From Paenibacillus sp. FSL H7-0331 (GTDB taxonomy: Bacteria > Bacillota > Bacilli > Paenibacillales > NBRC-103111): a stretch of DNA of 64,000 bases. A model generated the notes under the pieces. It worked only from the letters and a program-made list of their open reading frames with translations, did not search any database and was not told the DNA's origin. Position numbers and translations under genes: made by a program. This document shows positions 15,090-23,559 of this stretch, in pieces. The number at the start of each line of letters is the position of its first letter. Positions within the stretch are counted from its first letter, which is position 1. The stretch is from contig NZ_MRTH01000010.1 of assembly GCF_001956045.1 (NCBI RefSeq), positions 124,001 through 188,000 of the forward strand. Reading direction: 5' to 3'.

Positions 15090-16058
15090 ATGAAAAAATC
15101 AGCTTCGTACATAGCGCTTGGACTTGTTGTTTTTGTGGGAGGACTCGGTTCGGGAATTTCGTTGGCTTCTGGGAAGATACAGCAGGTAACCGCTGATTTG
15201 TCCCCATTTTATTGGAAGGCGGGAGATACCCGTTATTCAGCGCAGGATGGATATAACGATGGGACTGAGCAGCTTCCGGGAAGCATGAACTATAAAGGCA
15301 CCACCTACATCCCTATCCGCCTGGCAGCCGAAACGCTTGGGTACGAGGTGGGATGGGACGACTCCTCGAAAACAGCCACCTTCATCGATCCGGCTCAAAG
15401 CGATGATCCTGGTCTGGACCTGCCTGCGCCATCCCAGACGGATTATGCGCCTAACACGGCGCTGCTCAAAACCTCTTCCGTCATGCTGGAGAAAGCAGAT
15501 AAAAATGCAGCCGTTCTGCAGACGATACCAGCGAGTGCCAAAGTAACCGTCACGGCGGAGGTCAATCGGGAATGGCTCGCGATTACCGTTAACGGCCGAC
15601 AAGGCTATGTATCTGCCGCAGCGACGGATTACCGGTTCAAGACGGACCGGCCCGCGTGGGAGCAAAAGGCCGATGCGGTGATTACCACCGGCCTAAAGTA
15701 TATAGGCACACCTTATCAGTTCGGCGCCTCCCCCAAGCAGACAGCTACGTTCGATTGTTCGTCATTCACACGGTATGTCTTTGGTGAAAACGGAGTGACG
15801 CTTCCACGGGTTTCCAGAGAGCAAAGCCAGATTGGACAAGATGTAGCTATAACCAAAATTCGCAAAGGCGATCTGATTTTTTTCACGACACCACAACGAA
15901 AAAATGAATCGGGACTCCAGCGGATCGGACATGTAGCCATCTATCTTGGAGACAATAAAGTGCTGCATACGTACCGGGTAGGTATTGGCGTCATTGTGAC
16001 GGATCTGGACGATACATGGAAGGGACGCATCATTTCGGCTAAGAGAGTCGTAACTTGA
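15090..16058 (+). CDS. Secreted NlpC/P60 cell-wall endopeptidase with copper-amine-oxidase-like and SH3 domains
   Basis: 322 residues. Residues 1-27 are a signal peptide (MKKSASYIALGLVVFVGG...SLASG). Residues 30-105 match the copper amine oxidase N-terminal-like domain common in Paenibacillus surface proteins (MNYKGTTYIPIRLAAETLGYEVGWD). Residues 125-185 form a bacterial SH3 domain (LLKTSSVMLEKADKNAAVL...REWLAITVNGRQGYVSA). Residues 200-322 are the NlpC/P60 peptidase, with catalytic Cys in ATFDCSSFTRYVF, His in RIGHVAIYLGD and a third polar residue in VLHTY. It should cleave D-Glu-gamma-Dap bonds in peptidoglycan stem peptides. The start follows AAGAGGGGAAG; it is a single-gene unit ending at 16120. 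Confidence 0.92.
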   Translation: MKKSASYIALGLVVFVGGLGSGISLASGKIQQVTADLSPFYWKAGDTRYSAQDGYNDGTEQLPGSMNYKGTTYIPIRLAAETLGYEVGWDDSSKTATFIDPAQSDDPGLDLPAPSQTDYAPNTALLKTSSVMLEKADKNAAVLQTIPASAKVTVTAEVNREWLAITVNGRQGYVSAAATDYRFKTDRPAWEQKADAVITTGLKYIGTPYQFGASPKQTATFDCSSFTRYVFGENGVTLPRVSREQSQIGQDVAITKIRKGDLIFFTTPQRKNESGLQRIGHVAIYLGDNKVLHTYRVGIGVIVTDLDDTWKGRIISAKRVVT

Positions 16059-16064
16059 ACACCG

Positions 16065-16120
16065 AGACTTATTCGTTTAAACTGCTCCTCGAGGCGGTTT
16101 ACATGAATAAGTCTTTTTTA
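16065..16120 (+). terminator. Intrinsic terminator after the NlpC/P60 gene
   Basis: AGACTTATTC (16065-16074) pairs with GAATAAGTCT (16105-16114), with an inner stem of similar AAACTGC/GCGGTTT type, followed by six T residues. Confidence 0.8.
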
Positions 16121-16138
16121 TTTATATTGATTTTAATT

Positions 16139-16153
16139 TAAGAATTGTTATCA
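16139..16153. promoter_or_regulatory. Candidate PerR box upstream of katA
   Basis: TAAGAATTGTTATCA matches 10 of 14 informative positions of the PerR box TTATAAT-N-ATTATAA, 47 bp before the katA start. PerR repression of katA is established in Bacillus subtilis; here the site is inferred. Confidence 0.4.
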
Positions 16154-16199
16154 TATAGTAGAATGAGCTTCATTAATTTAACATAAGAGGTGATTTTAT

Positions 16200-17648
16200 T
16201 TGACTACAGACCATAACCATCTAACGACCAGCTGGGGCGCCCCGGTCGGAGACAATCAGCATTCAATGACAGCCGGATCACGCGGTCCCACACTCATTCA
16301 AGACGTACACCTTTTGGAAAAATTGGCTCATTTTAATCGAGAACGCGTTCCTGAGCGTGTTGTTCATGCCAAAGGTGCCGGTGCACATGGATATTTCGAA
16401 GTGACTCATGACTTGTCCTCCTATACCAAGCTGAACTTTTTATCAGAAATCGGCAAGCGCACACCGATGTTCATTCGTTTCTCTACGGTTGCCGGCGAGC
16501 TGGGTTCTGCTGATACGGTTCGTGATCCACGTGGGTTTGCCGTTAAGTTCTACACCGAAGAAGGAAATTATGATCTGGTTGGCAACAATACGCCGGTATT
16601 TTTTATTCGAGACGCCATTAAATTTCCTGACTTTATACATACGCAAAAGCGCCATCCGCAAACACATTTGAAAAACCCTGATGCGGTGTGGGACTTCTGG
16701 TCTCTTTCTCCGGAATCGTTGCATCAGGTGACCATTCTTATGTCCGATCGGGGTATTCCAGCCACGCTTAGACATATGCACGGTTTTGGCAGCCATACCT
16801 TCAAATGGGTGAATGCCGAAGGGCAGGCCGTTTGGGTAAAATATCACTTCAAAACGGAACAGGGCATCAAGAATCTTGATGTCAATCTTGCTGCCAAGCT
16901 TGCCGGTGATAATCCCGATTATCATACCGCGGATTTATTTAACGCCATTGAACAGGGCGATTTCCCGGCTTGGAAGCTGTATGTACAAATTATGCCGCTG
17001 GCGGATGCCGATACGTACCGTTATGATCCGTTTGATGTGACGAAGGTATGGTCGCAAAAGGACTATCCCCTGATCGAAGTTGGCCGAATGGTATTGGATC
17101 GCAATCCAGAAAACTATTTTGCCGAGGTTGAGCAAGCTACGTTCTCACCTGGCTCTTTTGTTCCAGGAGTTGAAGCTTCACCGGATAAAATGCTGCAGGG
17201 TCGCCTGTTCGCCTATGCAGATGCTCATCGTTATCGAGTTGGCACGAACCATAATACTTTGCCGATCAACCGTCCCCACACAGAAGTGAATCATTATCAG
17301 CGTGATGGTCAAATGACTTCTACCAGCAATGGCGGTAAATCCGTGTACTACGAACCGAACAGCTATGGCGGTCCGAAGGAATCTGCGGAAGCCAAACCCG
17401 CCGCTTTCGCGGTATCCGGTCTTGCGAACAGTGTAGCTTATGACCATGATGATCACTATACACAAGCGGGCGACTTATACCGTCTTTTGAGTGATGAAGA
17501 GCGTATACGATTGGTTAACAATATTGTTGGCGCCATGAAGCCTGTTGATAACGATGAAATAAAATTGCGCCAGATCGGGCACTTCTATAAGGCTGACCCC
17601 GAATATGGGCAACGTGTCGCAGCAGGGCTTGGTTTAACCATTGAGTAA
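16200..17648 (+). CDS. katA: Vegetative catalase KatA
   Basis: Heme catalase (2 H2O2 to 2 H2O plus O2), 482 residues, small-subunit clade typical of Bacillus KatA. The N-terminal motif [19 protein letters not shown], the distal heme His in [12 protein letters not shown], the catalytic Asn in [11 protein letters not shown], and the proximal heme Tyr in [14 protein letters not shown] are all present. I use the TTG at 16200, which follows AAGAGGTGA; no ATG gives the conserved N-terminus. It is a single-gene unit with a terminator at 17694 and a PerR-like box upstream, implying induction by peroxide. Cytoplasmic. Confidence 0.96.
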   Translation: MTTDHNHLTTSWGAPVGDNQHSMTAGSRGPTLIQDVHLLEKLAHFNRERVPERVVHAKGAGAHGYFEVTHDLSSYTKLNFLSEIGKRTPMFIRFSTVAGELGSADTVRDPRGFAVKFYTEEGNYDLVGNNTPVFFIRDAIKFPDFIHTQKRHPQTHLKNPDAVWDFWSLSPESLHQVTILMSDRGIPATLRHMHGFGSHTFKWVNAEGQAVWVKYHFKTEQGIKNLDVNLAAKLAGDNPDYHTADLFNAIEQGDFPAWKLYVQIMPLADADTYRYDPFDVTKVWSQKDYPLIEVGRMVLDRNPENYFAEVEQATFSPGSFVPGVEASPDKMLQGRLFAYADAHRYRVGTNHNTLPINRPHTEVNHYQRDGQMTSTSNGGKSVYYEPNSYGGPKESAEAKPAAFAVSGLANSVAYDHDDHYTQAGDLYRLLSDEERIRLVNNIVGAMKPVDNDEIKLRQIGHFYKADPEYGQRVAAGLGLTIE

Positions 17649-17693
17649 GTAGACCATCTGCAATTATCCATATATTTGAATTTGAATAACAAG

Positions 17694-17731
17694 AGAGGCC
17701 TCCCTTAAAAATCAAGGGTAAGCCTCTTTTT
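17694..17731 (+). terminator. Intrinsic terminator after katA
   Basis: AGAGGC (17694-17699) with GCCTCT (17722-17727), and inner CCCTT/AAGGG, followed by five T residues. Confidence 0.8.
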
Positions 17732-17879
17732 ATTGTCACGGGATAGATAGCCATAGGAATTGTTCAGAAATTGTCCAGAAGGCTTTGATATACTAGGGAC
17801 ACGTTCAAAAGGGAGCGTCGTTGACTCGGAATTTGTCAGATGATGCTGTCCTGTTAAATCGAAATAGGAGTGAATGTGG

Positions 17880-18107
17880 ATGAAACTATCTTTAAGTGAA
17901 GCCAGGTCCGTGAACAAGATTGAGATATCCAGGAAAAGCATCAGTACCTATTGTGTCAAGATTCACGGAGTCCCTGTAAATCGAATTCAAGAGGAGGAAA
18001 TTAGTTATACTTGGAGCAGTAAGCAAGAGGCATTAATATGTGCAAGAGGCATCGGCAAAATGTTCAATCTACCTTCAGAGCTTATCCTCATTGACTCGGG
18101 TATTTAA
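17880..18107 (+). CDS. Small conserved-looking protein of unknown function
   Basis: 75 residues, starting MKLSLSEARSVNKIEISRKS. The ATG at 17880 is 9 bases after ATAGGAG; another ATG two codons upstream is too close to that site. The protein is mixed alpha/beta, soluble, with no signal peptide or membrane helix. I recognise no domain. It is a single-gene unit between katA and the glp genes, closed by the terminator at 18129. Translation starts and stops are well formed, so I take it as a real gene. Confidence 0.6.
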   Translation: MKLSLSEARSVNKIEISRKSISTYCVKIHGVPVNRIQEEEISYTWSSKQEALICARGIGKMFNLPSELILIDSGI

Positions 18108-18128
18108 TAACACCATACAGCAGCAAAC

Positions 18129-18163
18129 AGGACCTAAGCTCATATCGCCTCAGGTCCTTTTTT
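18129..18163 (+). terminator. Intrinsic terminator
   Basis: AGGACCT (18129-18135) pairs with AGGTCCT (18152-18158), followed by six T residues. It ends the small gene at 17880 and lies close to the converging glpK stop codon. Confidence 0.75.
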
Positions 18164-18177
18164 GCCATTCAACCGTT

Positions 18178-19671
18178 CTAATTATCGCTGCTTCCCAGCT
18201 GATATCCAACGGCCCGCTTCCAGCCCGCAACGACCGCCTCGCGTTTCACTTCATCCATACCCGGCTCGTATGCACGGTCAAAGCCCTTGAGTTGCTCCAG
18301 CTCGGAAACATCCTGCCACACGCCAACCGCAAGGCCTGCGAGAAATGCAGCTCCGAGCGCTGTGGTTTCTATCACCTTGGGACGTGTTACCGTCACGCCA
18401 AGCAAATCAGCCTGAAACTGCATCAAAAACTCATTGCGGACTGCACCGCCGTCTACTCGCAGCTCGCGCAGATGTATGCCTGACTCAGCTTCCATAATCT
18501 GCAGCACATCCTGACTCTGGAAGGCAATCGATTCCAGTGCAGCCCTCACGATATGCGCTCTCTTCGAAGCACGCGTAAGTCCCGTTATCATTCCTCTTGC
18601 ATCCGGCTCCCAATAAGGCGTGCCAAGACCTGTGAATGCCGGCACAAAATATACGCCTTCCGTATGCTCTACAGATAACGCAATTGCCTCTGTCTCAGCA
18701 GCATCACCGATAATACCCAATCCATCACGCAGCCATTGGATAACCGTACCGGCATTAAAGACGCTGCCTTCGAGCGCGTAATAAACCTTGCCGTTCAGCT
18801 TCCAGGCGATTGTCGTAATCAAGCCGTTTAAGGACATAACAGGCTTCTCGCCGGTTTGCTTCAACACGAAACAGCCCGTACCATAGGTGTTCTTGGCCAT
18901 GCCTTCAACAAAGCAGCCCTGTCCGAATAAAGCTGCCTGTTGATCTCCTGCCGCTCCGGCAATCGGAATACTGAAGCCATCGCCCAGAAGTTGCGTGTGC
19001 CCATATACTTCACTCGAGGACCTCACCTCCGGAAGCATCGCAAGCGGAATATTTAAATCTCTTAGGATGTCCTCATCCCACTGCACCGTATGAATATTTA
19101 GCAGCATCGTGCGCGAAGCGTTCGATACGTCCGTCACATGCTGACGCCCTTCGGTCAGCTTCCAGATCAGCCACGAATCGATCGTGCCGAACAGCGCATC
19201 GCCACGCTCCGCTTTTTCACGAATATCCGCATTTGAATCCAGCAGCCACTTGAGCTTGGTACCGGAGAAATAGGCATCCAGCAGCAATCCCGTTTTACTG
19301 CGAATGGTTGGTTCCCAGCCTTTAAGTTTAAGCTCATCGCACATTGCACTTGTTCTGCGGCATTGCCATACGATGGCCCTATGAATCGGCTTGCCTGTTA
19401 TACGATCCCAAACAACTGTTGTTTCACGTTGATTCGTAATTCCTATCGCTGCAATATCTTCGATTGAAAGCGATCTCACTGCCTCGCGAAGAACCTTAAG
19501 CTGTACTTGCCATATCTCTTCAGCGTCGTGCTCAACCCAACCAGATTGTGGAAAATATTGGGTAAATTCCTGTTGAGCTGTGCTGACTATCACACCCTGA
19601 GGATCAAATACAATCGCTCGACAGCTTGTTGTCCCTTGGTCAATTGCAACGACATAACGCGGTTTTGTCAT
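18178..19671 (-). CDS. glpK: Glycerol kinase GlpK
   Basis: ATP:glycerol phosphotransferase, 497 residues, first step of glycerol catabolism. FGGY family marks: [18 protein letters not shown] at the N-terminus, [55 protein letters not shown], and [18 protein letters not shown]. The ATG at 19671 follows GGGGGAGAG. Odd point: the segment equivalent to the YHFFG loop of Firmicute glycerol kinases, whose histidine is phosphorylated by HPr, reads [18 protein letters not shown] and has no histidine at that place. It is convergent with the 17880 gene and divergent from glpD. No glpF facilitator gene is in the window. Confidence 0.96.
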   Translation of the reverse strand: MTKPRYVVAIDQGTTSCRAIVFDPQGVIVSTAQQEFTQYFPQSGWVEHDAEEIWQVQLKVLREAVRSLSIEDIAAIGITNQRETTVVWDRITGKPIHRAIVWQCRRTSAMCDELKLKGWEPTIRSKTGLLLDAYFSGTKLKWLLDSNADIREKAERGDALFGTIDSWLIWKLTEGRQHVTDVSNASRTMLLNIHTVQWDEDILRDLNIPLAMLPEVRSSSEVYGHTQLLGDGFSIPIAGAAGDQQAALFGQGCFVEGMAKNTYGTGCFVLKQTGEKPVMSLNGLITTIAWKLNGKVYYALEGSVFNAGTVIQWLRDGLGIIGDAAETEAIALSVEHTEGVYFVPAFTGLGTPYWEPDARGMITGLTRASKRAHIVRAALESIAFQSQDVLQIMEAESGIHLRELRVDGGAVRNEFLMQFQADLLGVTVTRPKVIETTALGAAFLAGLAVGVWQDVSELEQLKGFDRAYEPGMDEVKREAVVAGWKRAVGYQLGSSDN

Positions 19672-19725
19672 CGTGTCTCTCCCCCATTTCAACCCTATTC
19701 ACGCGCATATTAGTTTTCAAGAAGC

Positions 19726-19755
19726 AATCTACCACATCCCGTTTTTAACTGTCAA
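19726..19755 (-). promoter_or_regulatory. SigA-type promoter of glpK
   Basis: Minus strand TTGACA (19755-19750) and TAGATT (19731-19726) with 18-bp spacing, about 55 bp before the glpK start. I see no leader terminator hairpin here, unlike glpD. Confidence 0.55.
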
Positions 19756-19803
19756 CCTTAAGTTATGCCACGTTACTACCCGGCGACAATTGCAATCCCA
19801 TTA

Positions 19804-19832
19804 TTGATTAATCACCCGTCTCATGATATGAT
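19804..19832 (+). promoter_or_regulatory. SigA-type promoter of glpD
   Basis: TTGATT (19804-19809) and TATGAT (19827-19832) with exact 17-bp spacing, giving a start near 19840 and an untranslated leader of about 155 bases. Confidence 0.65.
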
Positions 19833-19886
19833 GACGGTAATATTCACACAAAAGACAAGTTAATAAGTGGTCAGAGACTAAGAGTG

Positions 19887-19948
19887 GACCGATACAACCT
19901 TTGGGGAGCCGTTTGGCATTTACCTCAGGGGGTGTGGCGGTCTTTTTT
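19887..19948 (+). promoter_or_regulatory. GlpP-controlled leader terminator of glpD
   Basis: GACCG (19887-19891) pairs with CGGTC (19938-19942), with further pairing between ACAACC and GGTGTGG inside, followed by six T residues (19943-19948). It lies between the glpD promoter and start codon. In Bacillus subtilis the glpD leader terminator is overridden by GlpP with glycerol-3-phosphate; a glpP gene lies just downstream here. Confidence 0.7.
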
Positions 19949-19996
19949 GTTGCTGTTTTCGTCAAAAATACTGTTATTGCGAAGGATGGGGTAGCT

Positions 19997-21673
19997 ATGA
20001 GCTTGAATTTTTCTGGGGAGCAACGGTCCGCATTTCTGAAAGCATTGGGAACCGAGACATTGGATATTCTTGTTATCGGAGGTGGTATTACGGGAGCAGG
20101 AATTGCATTGGACGCCCGAACACGCGGGATGTCCACAGGACTTATTGAAATGCAGGATTATGCCGCAGGCACCTCCAGTCGTTCAACCAAGCTGATCCAT
20201 GGCGGATTGCGTTACTTAAAGCAGCTTGAATTCAAGCTGGTCGCCGAGGTCGGTAAAGAAAGGGCTATCGTATACGAGAATGCGCCTCATGTCACAACAC
20301 CTGAATGGATGCTGCTGCCGATTATCGAGGGCGGAACCTATGGGAAGCTGGCTACCTCTGTTGGCCTGCTCGTGTATGATTTTCTAGCGGGTGTTACCAA
20401 ACAGGAGCGCCGGGTTATGCTCTCTCTCGACGCTACACTCAAGAAAGAACCTTTGCTGCGCAAGGATAAGCTGAAGGGCGGCGGCTACTATGTGGAATAC
20501 CGTACCGATGATGCGAGACTGACGATTGAAGTCATGAAGGAAGCTGTACGGCGTGGAGTCAAAGCGGTCAATTATGCCAAAGCGAATGAGCTGCTTTACG
20601 ATAATGGACGTTTGATCGGCGTGCGTGTTCAGGATCAGCTGAGTGGGGAAATCGTCGATATCAAAGCCAAAAAAATCGTGAATGCGGCTGGTCCTTGGGT
20701 GGACACGATTCGCGATATCGATGGTTCCAAGCAGGGCAAAAGATTGCATCTTACCAAAGGTGTCCATCTTGTTTTTGATCAGTCCCGCTTCCCGTTGAAT
20801 CAGGCAATCTACTTCGACACACCGGACGGCCGAATGGTGTTCGCTATTCCCAGAGAAGGCAAAACCTATATCGGTACAACAGATACCAATTACACAGGAG
20901 ATATCGTGCATCCCAGAATGACGATTGAAGACCGCGATTACATTATCCGCGCGGCCAACTTCATGTTCCCTACGCTCAATCTGACTCCTGCCGACATGGA
21001 ATCCAGCTGGTCGGGATTGAGACCACTCATTCACGAGGATGGTAAATCACCATCCGAGCTGTCGCGTAAGGATGAAATATTCGTCGCTCCATCGGGTTTA
21101 ATTACGATAGCAGGCGGCAAGCTGACAGGATATCGTAAAATGGCCGAGCGAATCGTTAATCTCGTTGCCACTCAATTGCAAACAGAGGAAGGCCGCAGCA
21201 CTTTCCCGGTTTGCACAACTGCAAGCATCGTGCTGTCCGGTGGTGACACTGGTGGTTCGCGCGGCTACAGCCAATTTGTTCAAGACAAGATTGCCTACGG
21301 AAAAAGTATCGGGCTTACAGGTGCTGCTGCCGACGTATTAGTCCGTCGCTACGGCTCCAATGTTGATCGGGTATTCGAACTATACAAGCTGCATGACAAG
21401 GAAGCCAAGCAATATGCCATTCCAGGCGAATGGTTCGCATCTCTTCTGTATAGCATTGAAGCCGAGATGGTAGCGACACCTCACGACTTTTTCATTCGCC
21501 GGACAGGTGCATTGTATTTCAACATTGAGGCCTTACAGCGCTGGAAGCAGCCTGTTACAGCTTATATGGCTGAACGATTTGGCTGGAGTGCATCCGAAAC
21601 GGATACACATGTTGAAACCTTGGAGCGACATATCCGCGACGCCGTAGTTCCGTTGAGTGCTGAATCGAAGTAA
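19997..21673 (+). CDS. glpD: Aerobic glycerol-3-phosphate dehydrogenase GlpD
   Basis: FAD-dependent membrane-associated enzyme oxidising glycerol-3-phosphate to dihydroxyacetone phosphate, 558 residues. The FAD motif is DILVIGGGITGAGIALDA (near residue 22). GTSSRSTKLIHGGLRYLKQ and WSGLRPLIHEDG are family signatures, and the C-terminal helical domain is complete. The ATG at 19997 follows AAGGATGGGG; the frame upstream is the leader with the terminator. It works with GlpK (divergent) and is controlled by GlpP. Confidence 0.96.
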   Translation: MSLNFSGEQRSAFLKALGTETLDILVIGGGITGAGIALDARTRGMSTGLIEMQDYAAGTSSRSTKLIHGGLRYLKQLEFKLVAEVGKERAIVYENAPHVTTPEWMLLPIIEGGTYGKLATSVGLLVYDFLAGVTKQERRVMLSLDATLKKEPLLRKDKLKGGGYYVEYRTDDARLTIEVMKEAVRRGVKAVNYAKANELLYDNGRLIGVRVQDQLSGEIVDIKAKKIVNAAGPWVDTIRDIDGSKQGKRLHLTKGVHLVFDQSRFPLNQAIYFDTPDGRMVFAIPREGKTYIGTTDTNYTGDIVHPRMTIEDRDYIIRAANFMFPTLNLTPADMESSWSGLRPLIHEDGKSPSELSRKDEIFVAPSGLITIAGGKLTGYRKMAERIVNLVATQLQTEEGRSTFPVCTTASIVLSGGDTGGSRGYSQFVQDKIAYGKSIGLTGAAADVLVRRYGSNVDRVFELYKLHDKEAKQYAIPGEWFASLLYSIEAEMVATPHDFFIRRTGALYFNIEALQRWKQPVTAYMAERFGWSASETDTHVETLERHIRDAVVPLSAESK

Positions 21674-21727
21674 ACAGGGAGACATTATCGGTATTCACGC
21701 TCCATATGCGGTAATTTGAGCTCGGGT

Positions 21728-22279
21728 TCAATAATGGCTCCAAATTTCTTTATGGGAGGTAGTGACAGCGACAGCTCCTGCCTGCAGGGCCAGCTCTACC
21801 TCCTCTACCGTACGAATCAAGCCACCAGCAAGTATAGGAATGCTGAGCTTTGCGTGCATCTCTGCGATAATATGAGGCATGACGCCTGGCAGCACCTCAA
21901 TAAAATCCGGTTGGTTTTTCTCTGTAATTTTATAGATCGTCTCAAGAGCCGTAGTATCCAGCAGAAAATGCCGCTGAATGGCAAGCACCTTGTGCTTTTT
22001 GGCGGTTACAACGGCTGAGCTTTTCGTCGAAATGATACCTGCCGGCTTCAGGGTCTGACATAAAAACTCAATTGCATACTCATCATTTTTCAATCCATGG
22101 ATCAAATCGGCATGAATGAGCAGCTTCTTCCCATTACTGCGGGCAAGCTGTGATACGCTTTGCAGTTGGGAAACATGGCTATCCAGCAGCACCAAATATT
22201 GAAATGGGCTTTTGATCAGCAGCTCCAAATCTCTCATTTTCCGGACGGCTGGAAGTACCCTCTGCCCCATGAAGTTCAT
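21728..22279 (-). CDS. glpP: Glycerol-3-phosphate responsive antiterminator GlpP
   Basis: RNA-binding antiterminator of 183 residues, TIM-barrel-like. Family signatures: RVLPAVRKMRDLELLIKSPFQYLVLLD, LLIHADLIHGLKNDEYAIEFL, GIISTKSSAVVTAKK, QRHFLLDTTALETI, DFIEVLPGVMPHI and ILAGGLIRT. GlpP with glycerol-3-phosphate prevents termination in glp leaders. The start follows AAAGGGG at 11 bases. It is convergent with glpD, unlike Bacillus subtilis, where glpP heads the glp cluster. Confidence 0.95.
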   Translation of the reverse strand: MNFMGQRVLPAVRKMRDLELLIKSPFQYLVLLDSHVSQLQSVSQLARSNGKKLLIHADLIHGLKNDEYAIEFLCQTLKPAGIISTKSSAVVTAKKHKVLAIQRHFLLDTTALETIYKITEKNQPDFIEVLPGVMPHIIAEMHAKLSIPILAGGLIRTVEEVELALQAGAVAVTTSHKEIWSHY

Positions 22280-22421
22280 TTGTAGTATCGCCCCTTTGGT
22301 TTGATTTCCCTATTCATCTTAATCAATTTTTATAATCTTCCTGCCTCCAACACTATGTATCAGTTTACTTGGAAATATGTATTTCAACAACCACTCTAAT
22401 AAACACAAGTAAATGAAATGC

Positions 22422-22465
22422 AAAAAACTATCACTAACCCATCTGTATATGGGTATCGGTGATAG
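22422..22465 (-). terminator. Intrinsic terminator after the YihY-like gene
   Basis: CTATCAC (22428-22434) pairs with GTGATAG (22459-22465) with inner ACCCAT/ATGGGT; the minus-strand transcript continues into TTTTTTG (22427-22422). Confidence 0.8.
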
Positions 22466-22477
22466 CTTTGACTTGAA

Positions 22478-23464
22478 TCACTTTTTGCCTTTCTTGCCAA
22501 ATAGCAATGGAAATGCAAATTTCTTGGCACCATCCTTTGTTTTTCCTTCCCGGTCAAAATGCAGGGTCGCATTCATTTCCCCGCCTAATATAATGAGAAT
22601 ACTCGATAAATACAACCATGTCAGCAGCACGATGATCCCGCCGATACTTCCATAGGTTTTCGTATAACTACCAAAATTATTTACATAAAACGAAAACAGA
22701 ATTGAAGTAACGACCCAACCTAACGTAGCAAATACAGCTCCCGGAATGACCTCACGAAAGCGAAGCCGGAGATTAGGCGTATACTTATAGAGCAGCACAA
22801 AAGCACATACCATAGTAATCAGTGGAATCACGTATTGAGCAATTCCCCACAGCACTTCAAAATTACCAGGTAATTGCGTAACTCGATAAATGGTCTCACC
22901 GATGACTTTACCGAAAATCAGCAGGATCATACTTAGAAAAATCAATACCGCCAAAATTATTGTGAAAATAAACGATATGCCTCTTGCCTTCCAAAAAGGT
23001 CGATTCTCCTCAACATCGTAAGCCTTGTTTAATGCTTTGACTACAGCATTGATCCCATTGGAGGCCGACCACAAAGTTGCCAATAGACCAATGGAGAGCA
23101 GGGAGCCGTTGCGTGATTTCTGAAGCTCTGTGAATACATCCACAATCATCTGATCGGAAAGCTGCGGCAGCACGCTGCTTACATTTTTGATTGCATCGCT
23201 TACGCTAATATCCGAGTAGCTAAGGACGGCAAATACGAAAATAAGGAACGGAAAAAACGAAAGAATTAAATAATAGGTCAGCTGCGCTCCCATGGCAGGA
23301 ACGTCGTCATCTTCAAATCGGCCGTATAAGCTTTGCGCAAAACTCATCAATGAAAAATGCTTTTTCCTAACGCCGGGCCCTTCGGAGGATTGTGGCAATT
23401 GGGAATGCTGTGTCCATTCGACAGGTGCTCGATTTTTTTTTGCAGGATCTACGGCTTTTGCCAT
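22478..23464 (-). CDS. YihY/BrkB-family integral membrane protein
   Basis: 328 residues with six predicted helices. Family marks: DDVPAMGAQLTYYLILSFFPFL, LLATLWSASNGINAVVKALNKAYDV, YTPNLRLRFREVIPGAVFATLGWV and GSIGGIIVLLTWLYLSSILIILGGEMNA. The ATG at 23464 lies after GGGGAGGG with 6-7 bases spacing; a longer frame of 16 residues lacks a site. Formerly called ribonuclease BN or virulence factor BrkB; the RNase assignment is obsolete and the transport role remains undetermined. The N-terminal 45 residues are polar and cytoplasmic; the C-terminus is Lys-rich. Confidence 0.9.
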   Translation of the reverse strand: MAKAVDPAKKNRAPVEWTQHSQLPQSSEGPGVRKKHFSLMSFAQSLYGRFEDDDVPAMGAQLTYYLILSFFPFLIFVFAVLSYSDISVSDAIKNVSSVLPQLSDQMIVDVFTELQKSRNGSLLSIGLLATLWSASNGINAVVKALNKAYDVEENRPFWKARGISFIFTIILAVLIFLSMILLIFGKVIGETIYRVTQLPGNFEVLWGIAQYVIPLITMVCAFVLLYKYTPNLRLRFREVIPGAVFATLGWVVTSILFSFYVNNFGSYTKTYGSIGGIIVLLTWLYLSSILIILGGEMNATLHFDREGKTKDGAKKFAFPLLFGKKGKK

Positions 23465-23559
23465 ACAACAGCCCTCCCCATCGTGATTGTTCCTCTTTCT
23501 TACCCCATTCAAGAGGAAAGTGACACAGCCTGCAGGGATAAATTAGGTTTTGTATGCAC

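Noticed and set aside
18040..18483. 147-residue plus-strand frame overlapping glpK
   Set aside because: Antisense to glpK and across a terminator; no start signal.
21728..22018. 100-residue frame opposite glpP
   Set aside because: GlpP motifs on the minus strand are complete; the plus-strand frame is a shadow.
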